The notes: generated from the sequence alone by a model not told the origin. A DNA stretch of 64,000 nucleotides from PMG-095 sp037200885 (GCA_037200885.1 JBBCIN010000001.1:1178001-1242000), one strand, 5' to 3'; shown: positions 1 through 9,707, counted from the first letter of the stretch. Translations and numbers: made by a program.

Positions 1-108
1 GGGCATGCGCTAAACAACGCCGGTCACGCTACCGGCCACGCCTTCGAGCGGGCCGGTGACAAGCTAGAGGGCAAACCCGCCCATCCTGCCCCGCAGCAAT
101 CGAAGTAG
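1..108 (+). CDS. C-terminal end of an unknown protein (cut by window edge)
   Basis: Frame 1 is open from the first base to a TAG at 106-108 and encodes 35 residues of a hydrophilic tail rich in Gly, His, Ala and Lys, with two Gly-His-Ala steps and an AGDKLEGK segment. It reads like an amphipathic C-terminus. No domain can be recognised from so short a piece. It converges with the SGNH hydrolase gene that ends at 134. That the gene is real is an inference from the open frame and the tail-to-tail arrangement. Confidence 0.4.
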   Translation, partial: GHALNNAGHATGHAFERAGDKLEGKPAHPAPQQSK

Positions 109-133
109 CCCGCGCTCGTGGCGAAGCAACGCA

Positions 134-1168
134 TTAGCGCAGCTGCGGTAACGCGGTCTCCACCAGCGGCGCGAGCGCAGCGGCGACCAAGCTCGAGCCT
201 TCAGCGTTGTAGTGAATGTTGTCTTTGTAGAATCGGCGGTGTTTGCTCTCGATTCCAGGGCGGAACAGCGCCGGCACATCGAGGAACTGGACGGCAGAGC
301 CGCTGACGCGTGTGCGCAGGTAGGCGTTCTGCGGGCGGTCGCGGCCGCCGGTGTTGGCGCGGCTGGCCCCGATCAAGATCACCGGAATCGAGCGGGCCCG
401 CGCCAGCTCGAGCATGGTGTTCACGTTGTGCTCCAAGCCACGCAGCCAGCGCTCGTTCTTGGCGGCGGCGTCCAAGCCCGCTGCTTCATCCTCACCAACA
501 GCGACCACCGGGCGTGGCGCGCGCACGCCCAACGCCGTAGACCACCAGCCTTTCAGCACCACGACCGAATTCGAGTACAAAAGTTTGCCAGCGACGCCCG
601 AGTGCAACTTGCGCACGTAGGCGCGGCGTTGATCCTCGCGGACCTCGTTGGTGTCGTGGGTGTGGACGATGAATACGTCTGCGTCGTACTCGAGCGCTTC
701 GCGAAAGCGCACCACTTGGCGCGTGGAGCCGAAGCCCGGCACTGACAAATTGATCAGCCGCAGCGGCCGACCAGGATGCGCGCGCTGCAGTAACTCGAAC
801 ATGCGGCTCGGATAGTTGCCCTCGCTCTTGCTCGGCCGCGGACCCTCCCAGGAGATCGAGGCGCCGATCACGATGATGCGCAGCTCACCGGGCGGCTTTT
901 TGCGCGGGAACTGCTGCGGGATGATGTTCATGTCCTGCGTGGCGGCGCAGCTCATCTGATCGTGCACGGGGAAGCAGGCGCGGGAGCCCTCGAAGCCGTA
1001 TTGCGGGGCGAAGGGGTAGTGGGCGGTATAGGTTTCGAGCGAGACGAAGGGCGGCTTGAAGAAGGCGCGCGTGCCGAGCTCCACGCAGGCGAGTAGCGCG
1101 ATGGCGAATAGCGCGCCGAACGGCAAGCGCCGCCAACTAAAATTGGAAGTAGATAAAGGTCTGTCCAT
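134..1168 (-). CDS. SGNH/GDSL-type hydrolase, membrane-anchored
   Basis: 344 residues. An N-terminal membrane anchor (residues about 16-32) precedes an SGNH fold: block I is VIGASISWEG with the Ser nucleophile in GAS, an LINLSVPGFG segment supplies the Gly block, and the C-terminal part ends with DNIHYNAEG, the Asp-x-x-His pair of block V. Such proteins act outside the inner membrane as acyl esterases or acyltransferases. The ATG lies 32 bases inside the end of the MBOAT gene, so the two are translated from one transcript. In alginate and other polysaccharide O-acetylation systems an MBOAT protein passes acetyl groups across the membrane to an SGNH partner, so a polysaccharide acetylation role is likely. 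The target polymer is unknown. Confidence 0.8.
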   Translation of the reverse strand: MDRPLSTSNFSWRRLPFGALFAIALLACVELGTRAFFKPPFVSLETYTAHYPFAPQYGFEGSRACFPVHDQMSCAATQDMNIIPQQFPRKKPPGELRIIVIGASISWEGPRPSKSEGNYPSRMFELLQRAHPGRPLRLINLSVPGFGSTRQVVRFREALEYDADVFIVHTHDTNEVREDQRRAYVRKLHSGVAGKLLYSNSVVVLKGWWSTALGVRAPRPVVAVGEDEAAGLDAAAKNERWLRGLEHNVNTMLELARARSIPVILIGASRANTGGRDRPQNAYLRTRVSGSAVQFLDVPALFRPGIESKHRRFYKDNIHYNAEGSSLVAAALAPLVETALPQLR

Positions 1169-2558
1169 CTGGGGATCCAGCGACGAAAATCGACAGTAAT
1201 AGTGCCGCGTACACGAGCCCGCGCGCCCAAAACTGGCGGCGCTCCAGAAAATTCGGCCGAAGCTCCTCGGCCAGTTCGAGCAGCATCAATAGCGCCGTGC
1301 ACGCGCACAGCCACTTGGCAGAGGTCAGCGCTTCGCCGACGGCTCCGCCGCGCTGAGCGATGCCGAGCAAAACTTGCTTGACCTCGAGCAAGCTGTGCGC
1401 TCGAAATGGTAGCCATCCGAGCACGACCAAGTGGAACATCAGCGCGCAACGCAGCACGCTCCAAAGCCCGCTGCCCACGGATCCGCTCGGCCGAACGTGG
1501 CTCAAGGCGGGCTTCAGCAGGCGGTGCGCGACCAAGAGCAGCCCATGGTATGCGCCCCACAGCACGAACGTCCAAGACGCTCCGTGCCATAGGCCACCGA
1601 GCAGCATGGTCAAAAAAAGATTGAGCAACGTGCGTGCCGCACCGCGCTTGTTCCCGCCCAGCGGGATGTACAGATAGTCGCGCAGCCAGCTGGACAAGCT
1701 GATGTGCCAGCGCTGCCAGAAATCGCTCGGGTTTCGCGCCAGGTACGGGCGCCGGAAGTTGAGCGCAAAGTCGAAGCCCAGTAGCTTGGCGGTGCCGCGC
1801 GCGATGTCCGTGTAGCCCGAGAAATCCCCGTAAATTTGAAACGCAAACGCGTACAACGCCAAGATCGCTTCGGCGCGCGTCAGGCTTTCGGTCCGCGAAA
1901 ATGCCTGGTCGACGACCGTCGCAAGGTTATCGGCGATGAACACCTTCTTGTACAGACCGAACAAGATCAAGCTAGCGCCCGAGTAGAGCGCCTCTGGCGG
2001 CAGGCTGCGCGGGGCGTTGATCTGCGGCAAGATCCGCCGTGCACGCTCGATCGGTCCTGCCACCAATTGCGGGAACAGAGACACGAAGGTGGCAAACGAA
2101 AGCAAGTTTCGCTCGGCCGGAATCACGCGGCGGTACACGTCGATCGTGTAACTCATCGTCTGAAACGTGTAGAAAGAGATCCCGACTGGCAGCACGATGC
2201 CGAGAGCGATCGGATGGGCCGCAATTCCGAGTCGTTCGAGCAGCGCGGCGCCGCTATCGACGAAAAAGTTCAGGTACTTGAACAGACCCAAGATGGCGAG
2301 CTGCACCGAAACGCTGAGCGTGATCAGCCGCTTTCGGTGTCGCGGGTCGTCGCTGGCCGCGAGCCTTCGGGCCACGAAATAGTCGACCAACATCGAGAAC
2401 CAGAGCAAGCCCAAGAAGCGGTAGTCCCAACAGGCGTAAAACCATTGGCTCGCCAGCACCAAAACCACGTTTTGCGCACGCCAGCGTTTGCCCAACAGCC
2501 AGTTGGCTAGGAACACCACCAAGAAGAACAGCGCAAAGCGCCCGGTATTGAAGAGCAA
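1137..2558 (-). CDS. MBOAT family O-acyltransferase (AlgI-like)
   Basis: 473 residues from a TTG at 2558. Starting there gives the family's usual length and the first membrane helix, FALFFLVVFLANWLLG. The open frame continues upstream to 3671, but that part is antisense to the ACT gene and has no MBOAT features. Polytopic membrane protein with the family hallmarks: VGISFYTFQTMSY, the QLVAGPIERA segment, the DFWQRWHISLSSWLRDY block and the LWHGASW motif with the invariant His. It carries acyl (probably acetyl) groups across the inner membrane for polysaccharide O-acetylation. It overlaps the SGNH hydrolase gene downstream by 32 bases, forming a two-gene unit. No strong ribosome binding site precedes the TTG, so the exact start is uncertain. 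Confidence 0.85.
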   Translation of the reverse strand: MLFNTGRFALFFLVVFLANWLLGKRWRAQNVVLVLASQWFYACWDYRFLGLLWFSMLVDYFVARRLAASDDPRHRKRLITLSVSVQLAILGLFKYLNFFVDSGAALLERLGIAAHPIALGIVLPVGISFYTFQTMSYTIDVYRRVIPAERNLLSFATFVSLFPQLVAGPIERARRILPQINAPRSLPPEALYSGASLILFGLYKKVFIADNLATVVDQAFSRTESLTRAEAILALYAFAFQIYGDFSGYTDIARGTAKLLGFDFALNFRRPYLARNPSDFWQRWHISLSSWLRDYLYIPLGGNKRGAARTLLNLFLTMLLGGLWHGASWTFVLWGAYHGLLLVAHRLLKPALSHVRPSGSVGSGLWSVLRCALMFHLVVLGWLPFRAHSLLEVKQVLLGIAQRGGAVGEALTSAKWLCACTALLMLLELAEELRPNFLERRQFWARGLVYAALLLSIFVAGSPDGQTFIYFQF

Positions 2559-2816
2559 GCAGGTCTGCCGATCGCCGTTCCTTCCGCAACGGCCGGCGAA
2601 CCTTACACCGGCAGCGCCGATCACCCCAGCGCCATCGCTGTCCAGCTGAGTCGCAGGGGGACGATTGTTTCGGGTGCGATTTTCGGGACGAAAGCGCTGG
2701 GCCAGGCCCACCTTCGGGGGCACCGCGTCCGAACGATCTTGCTCTCTCGCGGTGCCCGAGCAAAGACTAGCGAAAGCCTCGAACCGCATTTTTCCAAGCA
2801 CTTCGACCGATCGAAA

Positions 2817-3527
2817 ATGACAGAGTTTCTCGAAACCATGCCCTCTGCTTACGCTCGTGTCTTTACGGCCAGTGAGGTCGCCGACCACGCTCGGGTCGTG
2901 GCACGCCGCGGCGCGCACTTGGTCCACGCGGAAATCTGCGTCGGCCCTTCCGGAGAGCAAGTCTGCGTCGTGGCCGAGGACCGTCCGGGACTCCTCGCCC
3001 TGGTCACCGACGCGCTGCTCGTTCACGGCCTGAGCATTCGCAACGCCAAGGTGTATTGCCGCCAGCGCGGTGACGGCCGGTCCGAAGCCGTGGACTTCTT
3101 TCAGCTGCAACACACGAAGGGTGACGCCAGCGCCGCAGTGGACGCCGCTGAGCTCGGTGCCTTCCTGCAAACACTCTCCGAGCTCGTGGCAGAGGACGTG
3201 CTGGCCGCCTCGCGCCCGAGCGCAATCCCCAGCTCCAGTTCCAGCTCCCCGGCCACTCGCGTCTACTTCGAGCTCGAGGGGCTGCGCCGCGGCGAAGCGA
3301 CCTTGCTCGTCGAAGCGCCCGACACCGAGGGCTTGCTCAACGCGATCAGCAACGCGCTGCACGCTCAAAACGTCCACATCCGCGCCTCCGAGATCCGCAC
3401 CGAGGGCGGCGTCGCCCACGACCGCTTCGACCTCGTGAGCAACGACGCGCAAGTGCTCACCGCCGTCCGCCTGTGCGACATCCAGCAGGCCGTCCTTGCC
3501 GCGCTGCCCAAGTTCGGGCGCCGCTGA
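2817..3527 (+). CDS. Free-standing tandem ACT-domain protein (GlnD C-terminus-like)
   Basis: 236 residues from ATG 2817. Two ACT-like modules can be seen. The first, about residues 40-105, has VCVVAEDRPGLLALVTDALLV, the beta-alpha-beta core of amino-acid-binding ACT domains. The second, about 155-225, has ATLLVEAPDTEGLLNAISNAL. A Ser/Pro-rich linker separates them. The arrangement resembles the C-terminal ACT pair of [protein-PII] uridylyltransferase, but no nucleotidyltransferase or HD domain is present. A role as a small-molecule or amino-acid sensor is inferred; the partner is unknown. It is divergent from the MBOAT gene and is followed after 9 bases by the DoxX-like gene, with which it may be co-transcribed. 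Confidence 0.65.
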   Translation: MTEFLETMPSAYARVFTASEVADHARVVARRGAHLVHAEICVGPSGEQVCVVAEDRPGLLALVTDALLVHGLSIRNAKVYCRQRGDGRSEAVDFFQLQHTKGDASAAVDAAELGAFLQTLSELVAEDVLAASRPSAIPSSSSSSPATRVYFELEGLRRGEATLLVEAPDTEGLLNAISNALHAQNVHIRASEIRTEGGVAHDRFDLVSNDAQVLTAVRLCDIQQAVLAALPKFGRR

Positions 3528-3536
3528 GCGTGAGCC

Positions 3537-4025
3537 ATGCTCCGACTCATTCGTGGTTTCGAACGACGGGTGAGCAATGACACGCGCGATCTGATCTTTC
3601 GAGGCCTGTTTTCTTCGATCTTCCTCGGCCTCGGAAGCGAGCACCTGCTCGACGATCACCTGATTCGGCATTTCATGCCGGCTTGGGTCAACTATCCGAT
3701 GCTCGCTTCGCGCGTCAGCGGGCTGGTGCTGCTGATCGGCGGCTTGTCTATCCTCACGGGCTACCGCATCCAGCTCGGGGCCCGGCTACTCGGCGCGTTC
3801 GTGTTCATCGTTACTTTGACCGTGCACCTGCCCGGCGTGTTCCAGGTCCCGGCTGACATCCCGGCCGAGTCGGCTTGGCTATGGACCGTGTTCCAACGCT
3901 CGAACCTGGTCAAAAACCTGTGTCTGTTCGGCGTCTGCGTGCACCTCACCACGCAAGCCCCGGGGCGCTTCAGCATCGACGCGTGGCGCGCGCGCCGAAT
4001 GTCTAGCGAGCGCACACCTCGATAA
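3537..4025 (+). CDS. DoxX-like integral membrane protein
   Basis: 162 residues with four hydrophobic segments (about residues 22-38, 55-77, 84-101 and 126-146). The pattern RDLIFRGLFSSIFLGLGSEHL at the start, LVLLIGGLSILTGYRIQLGA in the middle and a short soluble tail is that of small DoxX/SURF4-type membrane proteins. The molecular function of most such proteins is not established; some are linked to redox stress. It begins 9 bases after the ACT-domain gene, suggesting one transcript. No regulatory signal is visible. Confidence 0.6.
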   Translation: MLRLIRGFERRVSNDTRDLIFRGLFSSIFLGLGSEHLLDDHLIRHFMPAWVNYPMLASRVSGLVLLIGGLSILTGYRIQLGARLLGAFVFIVTLTVHLPGVFQVPADIPAESAWLWTVFQRSNLVKNLCLFGVCVHLTTQAPGRFSIDAWRARRMSSERTPR

Positions 4026-4512
4026 ACGGCGCTCTTCCGGAGTTCTCTTCGATCGTATTCGCCGTCAGGTGCCTCGCGATCCGAATGATTCGATATGACG
4101 AGGCTGGCATGTTGAATGGCGCGACTAAATCATCCGCGCGCTGGGCCAATCGAGGATCGGGCGTTCGAACATCACGAAACTCGAGCGCCGCGCGCGCGGC
4201 GTGCGCTAGACGCACGATTGTGACGGTCGCAGGTCGCCCAGCCGGCGGGGGGCGAGCTCGCGCATTTACGCAACTCCGTTGCGAAATTGCCGGCAACAGT
4301 AGCTGTGGCGCTTTGGAGGTTCTCATCGTTATTCAGCGTGGACTCGCTAGATCGGATTGCGCGTGCACCCTTTACCCACAGCAACACCCGCTCAGCCTTT
4401 GTTGCGTTTATTCATGTCGGAAATCGATGTAGCGTAGTTCCCCAGTGATTATCAATTATCGGTGATGTGATTTGGAGCTTGTGATTCCGAGTTTAGCTGT
4501 GACTATCGGCGG
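4026..4512 (+). other. Intergenic region, probable promoter of the Ig-like lipoprotein
   Basis: No convincing gene on either strand. The last 110 bases (about 4400-4512) are clearly richer in A and T than the flanks (ATTATCAATTATCGG near 4447), as expected for a promoter of the following large gene. No exact -35/-10 pair or operator can be assigned. Confidence 0.4.
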
Positions 4513-7500
4513 ATGACATTGTGCCGCGTCCTCGCGCTGTTCGTTCTGTTCCTCATCACCGGAGCCAGCTGCAAGGACAATGACTCCGTGGTTCCGCATC
4601 CCTCGACCTCGGACTCTGGAGCCGCGGGTGAAGCCGGAGAGCCCGGGCCCGTGGCATCGCTCGAGCTCACCCCGCGCGAGCTATCGATCGCCGCTGGGAC
4701 GTCATCCGACGTCCAGGCTACGCTGATTGCCAGTGATGGGACGAACACTGACGTGACGAGCGACGCGAGTTGGACCAGCAGCGACCCGGAAGTGGTTACC
4801 GTCGAAGGAGGCACGGTCGTGGGGCTCGAGGTGGGGACCGCGGAGATCACCGTGACCGCCTCCAGCCTCACGGCGACGCTGACCGTCACCGTGACCGACG
4901 CGACGCTGCTGACGTTGAGCATCACCCCCCCGACCCCGACTTTGGCAAAAGGCCTGGAAAAACAACTCAAGGCTACCGGCGTGTTCACGGACAACACGAC
5001 TCAAGATTTGACCAAGCAGGTGACGTGGAGCTCTGCCACGAAGAAGTTCGCCACCGTCAGCTCCCAAGGCTTGTTGACGGCCGTAGCGGTCGGCTCGGCG
5101 AAGATCAGTGCGGTCTTGGGCGCAACGAGCGCGAACACGCTGGTCACCGTTTCGTCCGCAGTCGTGGGCTCCATCGCGCTGACGCCACCCGAGCCCTCGC
5201 TGCCCAAAGGCACGACGCGCGAGCTCGCTGCTACCGCGACGCTGACCGACAGCACGACGCAAGACGTGACCAGCCAGGCTGCATGGACCTCGAGCGACGA
5301 GAGCATCGCGACCGTCGATGCAATTTCCGGAGTGGTTACTGGCGTCGCCGTTGGCCAAGCAACGATCAGCGCGAGCGTCGATGGTGTCACCGGTTCGACG
5401 GAGGTCACTGTCGCGGCCGCCAGCCTCGTCTCGATCGACGTGACCCCCGCAACGCCGTCGATGCCCAAGGGGCTCACCAAGCAATTTACCGCAACGGGTA
5501 GCTACTCGGACGACACGGTCCTCGACCTTACGAGCCAGGTGACCTGGGCATCGAGCGACGATTCGATGGCTACGATCAGCAACGCGACCGGCTCGCAAGG
5601 GCTGGCATCGACGACGGGCGTGGGCTCCGCGTCGATCTCGGCAACACTCGACGGTGTGAGCGGTTCGACCACGATCACGGTCACTGCGGCGACGCTCGTC
5701 TCGATCGGCGTAACCCCGACAACGCCTTCGGTCGCCAAGGGGCTTACCCGGCAATTTACGGCCACGGGCACCTACACGGATGCGACCACGCAAAACCTGA
5801 CCATGGTCGCCACTTGGTTGTCGAGCGATACGACGAAGTCCACGATCAGCAATGCCGCGGGCTCGCAGGGCCTCGCGTCCACCGCTGGCGTGGGCTTGAC
5901 GGTGATTTCGGCGACGTTCGGCGCCGTCACCAATTCGACCACGCTGACCGTGACCGCAGCGACGCTCGTCTCGATCGGCGTGACCCCAGCGACGCCTTCG
6001 GTCGCGAAGGGGCTCACCCGGCAATTTTCGGCCACGGGTACCTACACCGATGCGACCACGCAAGACCTGACCACGACTGCCACCTGGGCTTCGAGCGATA
6101 CGACGAAGGCCACGATCAGCAATGCGGTTGGCTCGCAGGGGCTCGCGTCCAGCGCCGGCGTGGGGCCGACGTCGATCTCCGCCACGCTCAGTAGCGTCAC
6201 GGGCTCGACCACGCTGACGGTGAGCGCAGCAACGCTCGTCTCGATCGCCGTGACCCCCGCCACGCCGTCGATCGCCAAAGGGCTCACCCGGCAATTTACG
6301 GCCACGGGCACCTACACCGATGCGACCACGCAGAACGTGACCACGGCCGCCACTTGGGCTTCCAGCGATACGGAGACGGCCACCATCAGCAATGCCGTCG
6401 GCTCGCAGGGCCTCGCGTCGACCCCGAAAGTAGGGACGGCGTCGATCTCGGCGACGCTGAACGGCGTCAGCAACTCGACCACGTTCACGGTGACCGCGGC
6501 CACGCTCGTCTCGATCGGTGTGACCCCCGCCACCCCGTCGGTTACCCATGGGCTCACCCGGCAATTTACGGCCACTGGTGTTTACACCGACGCCAGCACG
6601 CAAAACCTGACCACGACTGCCAGTTGGGCTTCCAGTGACACGACCAAGGCCACGATCAGCAATGCCGCTGGCTCGCAAGGTGTTGCATCCGGCGCGGGCG
6701 TGGGTTCGACATCAATCTCGGCAACACTCAACGGCGTCAGTAACTCGACCACACTGACAGTCACCGCCGCCACCCTGGTCTCGATCGGCGTGACCCCGGC
6801 AACACCGTCAATCGCCAAAGGACTCACCCAGCAGTTCACCGCCGTGGGCGTCTACACGGACGCGACCACGCAAGACCTGACCGCGACCGCCACCTGGGCT
6901 TCTAGCGATACGGGGAAGGCCACGATCAGCAATGCCGTTGGCTCGCAAGGCCTCGCCTCCACCCCGGGCGTCGGGTCGACCTCGATTTCCGCAACACTCG
7001 ACGGCGTGACCGGCTCGACCACGCTCACGGTCACTGCAGCGACGCTCGTCTCGATCGGCGTGACCCCCGCCACGCCGTCGATCGCCAAAGGACTCACTCA
7101 GCAGTTCACGGCCATGGGCACCTACACCGATGCCAGCACGCAGAACCTGACCACGACCGCAACTTGGTCGTCCAGCGATACGGAGAAGGCCACGATCAGC
7201 AATGCCGTTGGCTCGCAAGGTCTCGCATCCACTCCGGGCGTAGGATCGACGTCGATTTCTGCAACGCTTGCCGGCGTTACCGGCTCTACCACGCTCGCGG
7301 TCACAGCGGCGACGCTCGTCTCGATCGGCGTGACCCCCGCAACACCGTCTGTTGCCAACGGGCTCACTCTGCAATTTACGGCTACGGGTAGCTATACCGA
7401 TGCGAGCACGCAAAACCTGACGGCGACTGCCACCTGGGCGTCCGGTGATCCGACGAAGGCCAGCATCAGCAATGCCGCTGGCTCGCAAGGTTTGGCATCG

Positions 7501-9546
7501 ACAGCGGCTGTCGGGTCGACCTCGATCTCGGCGACACTGGGCAGCGTGAGCGGCTCGACCACGCTTGCGGTCACTGCGGCGACACTCGTCTCGATCGGCG
7601 TGACCCCCGCCGCGCCGTCGATCGCCAAAGGACTCACCCAGCAGTTCACGGCCATGGGCATCTATACCGACGCCACCACTCAAAACCTGACCACGACCGC
7701 AACTTGGGCGTCCAGCGATACGGCCAAGGCTACGATTAGCAATGCCGTCGGCTCACAGGGTCTCGCGTCCACCCCGGGCGTGGGCCCGACGTCCATCTCC
7801 GCTACGCTCGGCAGCGTGACCGGCTCGACCACGCTAACGGTGAGCGCAGCGACGCTCGTTTCGCTCGCCGTGAGCCCGGCGACGCCATCGGTCGCCCAGG
7901 GGCTCACTCGGCAATTTGCCGCCACCGGCACCTACACCGATGCGTCCACGCAAAACCTGACCGCGACCGCAACTTGGTTGTCCAGCGACACGACGAAGGC
8001 CACGATCAGCAATGCCGCTGGCTCGCAAGGTCTGGCATCGACGGCGGCGGTCGGCTCGACGTCGATTTCGGCAACACTCAACGGTGTCAGCGACTCGACC
8101 ACGCTGACGGTGACCGTGGCCGCACTCGTCTCGATCGCCGTCACTCCCGCAACGCCGTCGGTCGCCAAGGGCCTGACCAAGCAATTTGCCGCCACGGGCA
8201 CCTTCACCGACACGACTACGCAAGACCTGACCACCACTGCTACGTGGGCTTCGAGCGATACGACGAAGGCCACGATCAGCAATGCGGCTGGCTCGAAGGG
8301 TCTCGCCTCCACCCCGGGCGTGGGCCCGACGTCGATCTCCGCGACGCTCAGTGGCGTTACCGGCTCGACTACGCTGACGGTGAGCGCAGCGACGCTCGTC
8401 TCGATTGCCGTCACTCCAGTCGCGCCGCCGTTGGTCGCCAAGGGACTCACCCAGCAATTCACCGCCACGGGCAGCTACACCGACGCAAGCACGCAAAACC
8501 TGACGACGACCGCTACCTGGATCTCCAGCGATATAACGAAGGCCACCATCAGCAATGCCGCGGGCTCGCAAGGTCTCGCATCCACGACCGGCGTGGGCTC
8601 GACGTCGATTTCGGCAACACTCAACGGCGTCAGCGATTCGACCACGCTGATGGTGGGCGTCGCGACGCTCGTCTCGGTCGCCGTTACTCCGGCATCCCCC
8701 GGCCTGCCAATCAACACGACCCTGCAGTTCGCTCTCGTCGGCACGTACACCGACGCTTCGACTCAAGATCTAACGACGAGCTCGACCTGGGCATCCTCCA
8801 ACACGGCGGCGGCGACGATCAGCAACGTGGCGGGGAGCATTGCCCTCGCGACGGCGGGCCCGACGGTCGGGCTCTCCACGACCATCTCTGCGACCTTCGG
8901 CGCACTGGTCGGGAGCACGACCGCGTATATCGGACGCCACGACATCGTCGCGTGGACTGGTTTCTCGACCTACACCTTTTCCTGCAACATGAATGGCTCT
9001 ACCGGTATTCCGCTCGGCAACTTCGAATGGCTCACGATGCCGAACTTGACCTGGAAGGCCTGCCTGCTCCAGGCCAGTATGCGCGGCGCTCAGGTGCTGA
9101 GCCCGGCGAACGGACCGTGGCCGCTTCCAGGCTGGTTTGCTAGCCGCGCAGCGACGGGCGTTCAGGTCATGACCGGCGGCTGGACGACCTATACCTCGGA
9201 CAGCCTCAGTAACACCCACAACTGCAACCTCGTCCGCGACCGACAATCGGGGGCGACGAACAACGCGCCGCTCACGGGCCTCGTCACTTACGACGGCGAC
9301 GTTTGGAGGTACCAAGACTTCGGCGTCATGTACGTCGACCAATGCGAGAAGCTCGCCAGCGCCGCGGGAGCGAGCATCATCACGCCGTGGACCATCGGCT
9401 TGCTCAACGGCGACAACTACTGGCACGGCGTGCTGCATACCTGCAGTGTCTACAGTTGGTCGGCCGCGAACGGGGCCGGGTTCGCGTTCGACAACACGAT
9501 AGCGAGGTTGTCGCAGAAGGGCTGCATGCTCGGCTACATTCTCTGA
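4513..9546 (+). CDS. Giant Ig-like (Big_2) repeat lipoprotein
   Basis: 1677 residues. The N-terminus is a lipoprotein signal (LFVLFLITGASC, Cys at about residue 20), followed by a short acidic linker. Sixteen consecutive bacterial Ig-like domains (Big_2 type, about 85-91 residues each) follow. The first three are divergent; numbers 4 to 16 are close copies beginning LVSI.VTP and ending STTLTV.AAT. A Cys-containing C-terminal region of about 200 residues (from about 1478) has no recognised family; it contains a C-N-M-N-G segment and several Trp-rich stretches and could be the binding head. The protein is probably anchored in the outer membrane with the array acting as a stalk. Adhesion to surfaces, polymers or other cells is inferred from the architecture. 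A hairpin at 9623 probably ends the transcript. Confidence 0.85.
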   Translation: MTLCRVLALFVLFLITGASCKDNDSVVPHPSTSDSGAAGEAGEPGPVASLELTPRELSIAAGTSSDVQATLIASDGTNTDVTSDASWTSSDPEVVTVEGGTVVGLEVGTAEITVTASSLTATLTVTVTDATLLTLSITPPTPTLAKGLEKQLKATGVFTDNTTQDLTKQVTWSSATKKFATVSSQGLLTAVAVGSAKISAVLGATSANTLVTVSSAVVGSIALTPPEPSLPKGTTRELAATATLTDSTTQDVTSQAAWTSSDESIATVDAISGVVTGVAVGQATISASVDGVTGSTEVTVAAASLVSIDVTPATPSMPKGLTKQFTATGSYSDDTVLDLTSQVTWASSDDSMATISNATGSQGLASTTGVGSASISATLDGVSGSTTITVTAATLVSIGVTPTTPSVAKGLTRQFTATGTYTDATTQNLTMVATWLSSDTTKSTISNAAGSQGLASTAGVGLTVISATFGAVTNSTTLTVTAATLVSIGVTPATPSVAKGLTRQFSATGTYTDATTQDLTTTATWASSDTTKATISNAVGSQGLASSAGVGPTSISATLSSVTGSTTLTVSAATLVSIAVTPATPSIAKGLTRQFTATGTYTDATTQNVTTAATWASSDTETATISNAVGSQGLASTPKVGTASISATLNGVSNSTTFTVTAATLVSIGVTPATPSVTHGLTRQFTATGVYTDASTQNLTTTASWASSDTTKATISNAAGSQGVASGAGVGSTSISATLNGVSNSTTLTVTAATLVSIGVTPATPSIAKGLTQQFTAVGVYTDATTQDLTATATWASSDTGKATISNAVGSQGLASTPGVGSTSISATLDGVTGSTTLTVTAATLVSIGVTPATPSIAKGLTQQFTAMGTYTDASTQNLTTTATWSSSDTEKATISNAVGSQGLASTPGVGSTSISATLAGVTGSTTLAVTAATLVSIGVTPATPSVANGLTLQFTATGSYTDASTQNLTATATWASGDPTKASISNAAGSQGLASTAAVGSTSISATLGSVSGSTTLAVTAATLVSIGVTPAAPSIAKGLTQQFTAMGIYTDATTQNLTTTATWASSDTAKATISNAVGSQGLASTPGVGPTSISATLGSVTGSTTLTVSAATLVSLAVSPATPSVAQGLTRQFAATGTYTDASTQNLTATATWLSSDTTKATISNAAGSQGLASTAAVGSTSISATLNGVSDSTTLTVTVAALVSIAVTPATPSVAKGLTKQFAATGTFTDTTTQDLTTTATWASSDTTKATISNAAGSKGLASTPGVGPTSISATLSGVTGSTTLTVSAATLVSIAVTPVAPPLVAKGLTQQFTATGSYTDASTQNLTTTATWISSDITKATISNAAGSQGLASTTGVGSTSISATLNGVSDSTTLMVGVATLVSVAVTPASPGLPINTTLQFALVGTYTDASTQDLTTSSTWASSNTAAATISNVAGSIALATAGPTVGLSTTISATFGALVGSTTAYIGRHDIVAWTGFSTYTFSCNMNGSTGIPLGNFEWLTMPNLTWKACLLQASMRGAQVLSPANGPWPLPGWFASRAATGVQVMTGGWTTYTSDSLSNTHNCNLVRDRQSGATNNAPLTGLVTYDGDVWRYQDFGVMYVDQCEKLASAAGASIITPWTIGLLNGDNYWHGVLHTCSVYSWSAANGAGFAFDNTIARLSQKGCMLGYIL
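5425..8937 (+). repeat. Tandem coding repeat, 270-bp unit, 13 copies
   Basis: Units begin at 5425, 5695, 5965, 6235, 6505, 6775, 7045, 7315, 7585, 7855, 8125 and 8395, exactly 270 bases apart. The next starts at 8668 because unit 15 has one extra codon (PPLVAKG in place of PSVAKG). Each encodes one 90-residue Ig-like domain. The units are highly alike at DNA level and differ by scattered substitutions, which points to recent duplication and recombination between copies. The array also creates open frames on the opposite strand with the same 270-base spacing; these have no start signals and are not genes. Confidence 0.9.
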
Positions 9547-9622
9547 CTCGTGCTGTGCAGGACTGCTCGCGCACGCGCGCGCGGTCCTGTGCCTAGGTCA
9601 AGCCCACGGAGGCCAACCTCCC

Positions 9623-9647
9623 GGCAGCGAAGTAAATCGCTGCCTTT
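9623..9647 (+). terminator. Intrinsic terminator candidate after the Ig-like lipoprotein gene
   Basis: A perfect 8-bp stem (GGCAGCGA at 9623-9630 and TCGCTGCC at 9637-9644) with loop AGTAAA is followed by TTT. It lies 77 bases after the stop codon of the large lipoprotein gene and before the prolyl oligopeptidase gene. The T-run is short, so termination may be partial. Confidence 0.55.
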
Positions 9648-9707
9648 GCCGCCCCCCGGGTCGAATGTGGCATTGCTGACGAGCGCTGATAGAGTCCAGC
9701 TCGTGTC

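Noticed and set aside
2559..3671. Upstream extension of the MBOAT open frame by about 370 codons.
   Set aside because: It is antisense to the well supported ACT-domain gene and carries no membrane or MBOAT features.
4702..6678. Long minus-strand open frames inside the Ig-like repeat gene, including a 658-codon frame and several of about 90 codons every 270 bases.
   Set aside because: Their spacing equals the plus-strand repeat unit, they are Arg/Gly-rich and lack start signals; they are shadows of the repeat.
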